64,000 nt of DNA from Nothopassalora personata (taxonomy: Eukaryota; Ascomycota; Dothideomycetes; Mycosphaerellales; Mycosphaerellaceae), in assembly GCA_033816765.1 (NCBI GenBank), contig CM066293.1:1302001-1366000 (forward strand), read 5' to 3'. Position numbers and translations under genes: made by a program. The notes beneath the pieces were generated by a model. It was given only the letters and a program-made list of their open reading frames with translations, ran no database searches and had not been told where the DNA came from. Positions within the stretch are counted from its first letter, which is position 1. Each line of letters starts with the position of its first letter. Shown here in pieces: positions 62,187 through 64,000 of this stretch.

Positions 62187-64000
62187 GTACCCCCCCTCTC
62201 AAAAGTCGCCTCAGTCCTCTGAGCGTGTCGCTCCTTCATTCGTTTATTCACTTGCTCCGTCTTGTGTGGCCACTTGTCACCTTTGCCTGTCGAGCTCCAT
62301 AACCGTGCAAACGTCCAGTCATCCTCCAGATCGTCGTCCATCTCCTTCACTGCAATCTCCGCGTCGCACATCTCTTTCGCTGCGGTGTCTGCTTTAGACT
62401 CGCATTGCTTGGCTAGCTGGCCCGACCTAGACCTAAGTCTGTCTTCGGCGGACACTCGCGTCTGATCCTTGTGACTAAGGTTGGGTATCATTGCAGGCTC
62501 TGCAGGTCTTACTAAAGCATCGGTACAACTGCCTGTGCTATCGCAGAGCTGAGGACGGCTGGCGCCGGTGACCTCAGTTGTGACGACGGGCTGTCTCGTA
62601 ACCTGGTCAGTGCAGCGGTGCGTGGTGAACATGCGCTGACCCGATTCCATCAGAGGCAAGGCTCCGGCTGGCTCAATCGTGACGGTGTCTTGCTTGACCC
62701 TGATCGTGTTGAGTCCGAGCACCTCATTGTCTGGTGGGGACCAGTCGGATGGAGCTGCAAAGCCTGCAGGTGTGGATAACTCCGGCCGGTTATGGTGAAA
62801 GTCTGCAAGAGCGGCGGCTGCTTTCACAAGCAAGTCCTCAGCTGGTTGCCAGGTTTCTCCATCTTCCATATCCTGATATCCTGTCCAGCGCACCTTGTAC
62901 CAAGTGTCCACGTTGCGCTTCTTTCCTTTCTTCACCTTGCCAGCCCTCTTGCGGGTGTACATGTCTAAGATCTTGTCCACCTCGTATTCGAGTGTTGGTG
63001 CGGTAACGTCTGCTGCAGCTTCGGCTTCTCTCGTGTCTGGTTCAATCGTGATGGCTGGGGGTGGCGCCAGCCGTTGTCCCTCGAGCGGTAGGAGATCGGG
63101 GCTGTCAGCGCGCTGAAGTAGTGACGTGTGAAAGCAATTGTCTAGTCCTGCAAGGGCATCAGACAGGTTCAGCTTATATGATAGCTTCGCCGGCATAACC
63201 TCCGTGATCTGGTATGGGCCGGCGTACTTGCGGTCGAGCTTCTTCGACGGTCGTGTCGTGCGGATGTTCTTCGTGCTCAGATACACCCAGTCGCCAACCT
63301 TGTAGTCTGGCGAGATGCTGCGGTGCCTGTTTGCTGCTTCCGCTTGAAGTGCTTGTGACATTCGCATGTTCTCTTGAAGGTTGCGATGCAGCTCACAGAT
63401 CCGTCGGGCGAACGCCTCAGCTGATTTGCTGTCGAGTCGCTGGATAGTCGTGAGGTTACGGTCTTTACCGGCTTGCAGATCAATGCGCTCGGTGAACTCG
63501 GGGTTGTAGCCTAGGTTGGCGTAGAATGGTGACACACCCGTAGTCTCTGACACGTGGTTGTTCATTGCAAATTGGGCCAGGGGGAGCCATTCTGCCCAGT
63601 CACTCTGCGACTCATTGATGAAGGCTCGTAGGTACTGCTCCATTGCCTGGTTAGTACGTTCTGACTGCCCATCGGTCTGGGGGTGATAGGAAGAACTCAG
63701 CTTCCTCTCTGTGCGGAGCATCTTGCACAGGCGTTTCCAGAAGGTGGCTATGAACTGCTTGCCGCGATCTGAAGTGATAGTGTCAGGGAAGCCGTGTCGG
63801 CAAAAGACGTGCTTGAGGAACAACCTTGCAGCGTTCTGCGCTGTCATAGCGCCAATAGGTATCAGTTCCACTTCCTTCGTGAGCCTGTCTGTGACAGTCA
63901 TGATGTTAGTGTAGGTCATGCCGTCGAGTTCGCTCGGTGGCAGGTCGACTACGAAGTCTACTGCGATGTGTTGCCATGGTCTTTCTGGTACCGAAAGTGG
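62096..64000 (-). CDS. Ty3/gypsy pol: integrase with chromodomain, N-terminal part outside window
   Basis: An open frame continues from the right edge (PLSVPERPWQHIAVDFVVDL) to a stop at 62096-62098, 634 codons in the window with no stop. The catalytic triad is visible: Asp in HIAVDFVVDLP, Asp in TITSDRGKQF and Glu in DGQSERTNQAMEQYLRAF. LAQFAMNNHVSETTGVSPFY, KVGDWVYLSTKNIRTTRPSK and KKLDRKYAGPYQITEVMPAK follow, then a chromodomain (YEVDKILDMY, WYKVRWTGYQDMEDGETWQP). About 170 further residues end by reading across the polypurine tract into the LTR (ERGGTVTGSPRPF). Integrase inserts the cDNA; the chromodomain targets chromatin. The intact frame suggests a recent insertion. Confidence 0.92.
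   Translation of the reverse strand, partial: PLSVPERPWQHIAVDFVVDLPPSELDGMTYTNIMTVTDRLTKEVELIPIGAMTAQNAARLFLKHVFCRHGFPDTITSDRGKQFIATFWKRLCKMLRTERKLSSSYHPQTDGQSERTNQAMEQYLRAFINESQSDWAEWLPLAQFAMNNHVSETTGVSPFYANLGYNPEFTERIDLQAGKDRNLTTIQRLDSKSAEAFARRICELHRNLQENMRMSQALQAEAANRHRSISPDYKVGDWVYLSTKNIRTTRPSKKLDRKYAGPYQITEVMPAKLSYKLNLSDALAGLDNCFHTSLLQRADSPDLLPLEGQRLAPPPAITIEPDTREAEAAADVTAPTLEYEVDKILDMYTRKRAGKVKKGKKRNVDTWYKVRWTGYQDMEDGETWQPAEDLLVKAAAALADFHHNRPELSTPAGFAAPSDWSPPDNEVLGLNTIRVKQDTVTIEPAGALPLMESGQRMFTTHRCTDQVTRQPVVTTEVTGASRPQLCDSTGSCTDALVRPAEPAMIPNLSHKDQTRVSAEDRLRSRSGQLAKQCESKADTAAKEMCDAEIAVKEMDDDLEDDWTFARLWSSTGKGDKWPHKTEQVNKRMKERHAQRTEATFERGGTVTGSPRPFTDDASSRVNLGPSASGLAAWR

Larger units (their letters stand above)
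62004..64000 (-). mobile_element. Young Ty3/gypsy chromovirus inserted in the old element, right part beyond window
   Basis: GC-rich sequence with no RIP signature. It contains the 3' LTR (62004-62186), a polypurine tract and the 3' end of an intact pol frame that runs off the right edge. The insertion point splits the old integrase frame exactly at 62003/62004, and the expected 5-bp target copy next to the LTR is TATCG (61999-62003). The matching copy and 5' LTR must lie beyond 64000. Confidence 0.85.

Overview
This window looks like nuclear chromosomal DNA from a filamentous ascomycete (Pezizomycotina). I infer a Dothideomycete-like plant-associated or saprobic fungus, but cannot place the species. 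The basis is about 20 protein-coding genes on both strands, mostly 1 to 6 exons, with introns of 47 to 125 nt, GT..AG ends and CTAAC/CTGAC branch sites. The families are typical fungal ones (HsbA, HAM1-like, VID27, GH76, Tls1), THI4 has a eukaryotic TPP riboswitch, and the transposons carry the marks of repeat-induced point mutation (RIP): Gln/Trp codons turned to TAA/TAG, few CpA/TpG, many TpA.

Layout. 1-3929: 5' part of a very large disordered protein (minus). 4340-5682: RIP-damaged Tc1/mariner-type DNA transposon with 28-bp inverted ends. 8.3-14.9 kb: Mpe1 (mRNA 3'-end processing), an HsbA cell-wall protein, a frameshifted SnoaL-like relic and a GT8-type glycosyltransferase. 17-24.7 kb: an ankyrin protein, an MFS transporter and a HAM1-like protein. 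26-46 kb: malic enzyme, a GH76 mannanase, a BRCT protein, Pro2, a phosphoglucomutase/phosphoribomutase, several decayed or doubtful genes, the ER chaperone Scj1 (ending HDEL), a small membrane protein and Tls1. 46.6-57.5 kb: a DsbA-like oxidoreductase, Dph7, a lipocalin-like protein, riboswitch-controlled THI4 and VID27. 58.1-58.7 kb: a transcription-factor relic. 59.1-64.0 kb: a nest of retroelements.

Most genes are unlinked housekeeping functions (RNA processing, proline synthesis, thiazole synthesis, diphthamide synthesis, ER folding, cell wall, central carbon). I see no operon-like or biosynthetic cluster.

The most unusual part is the right end. A young, GC-rich Ty3/gypsy chromovirus (LTR 62004-62186, pol running off the window) has inserted into an older RIP-mutated gypsy element. 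The old element holds, in order, a one-frame integrase/chromodomain relic (minus), a tRNA-like sequence and, on the opposite strand, a relic ORF encoding a Zn2Cys6 cluster plus a coiled coil, then an LTR. An antisense Zn2Cys6 cargo gene with a tRNA-like element in a retrotransposon is the best candidate here for something little described.
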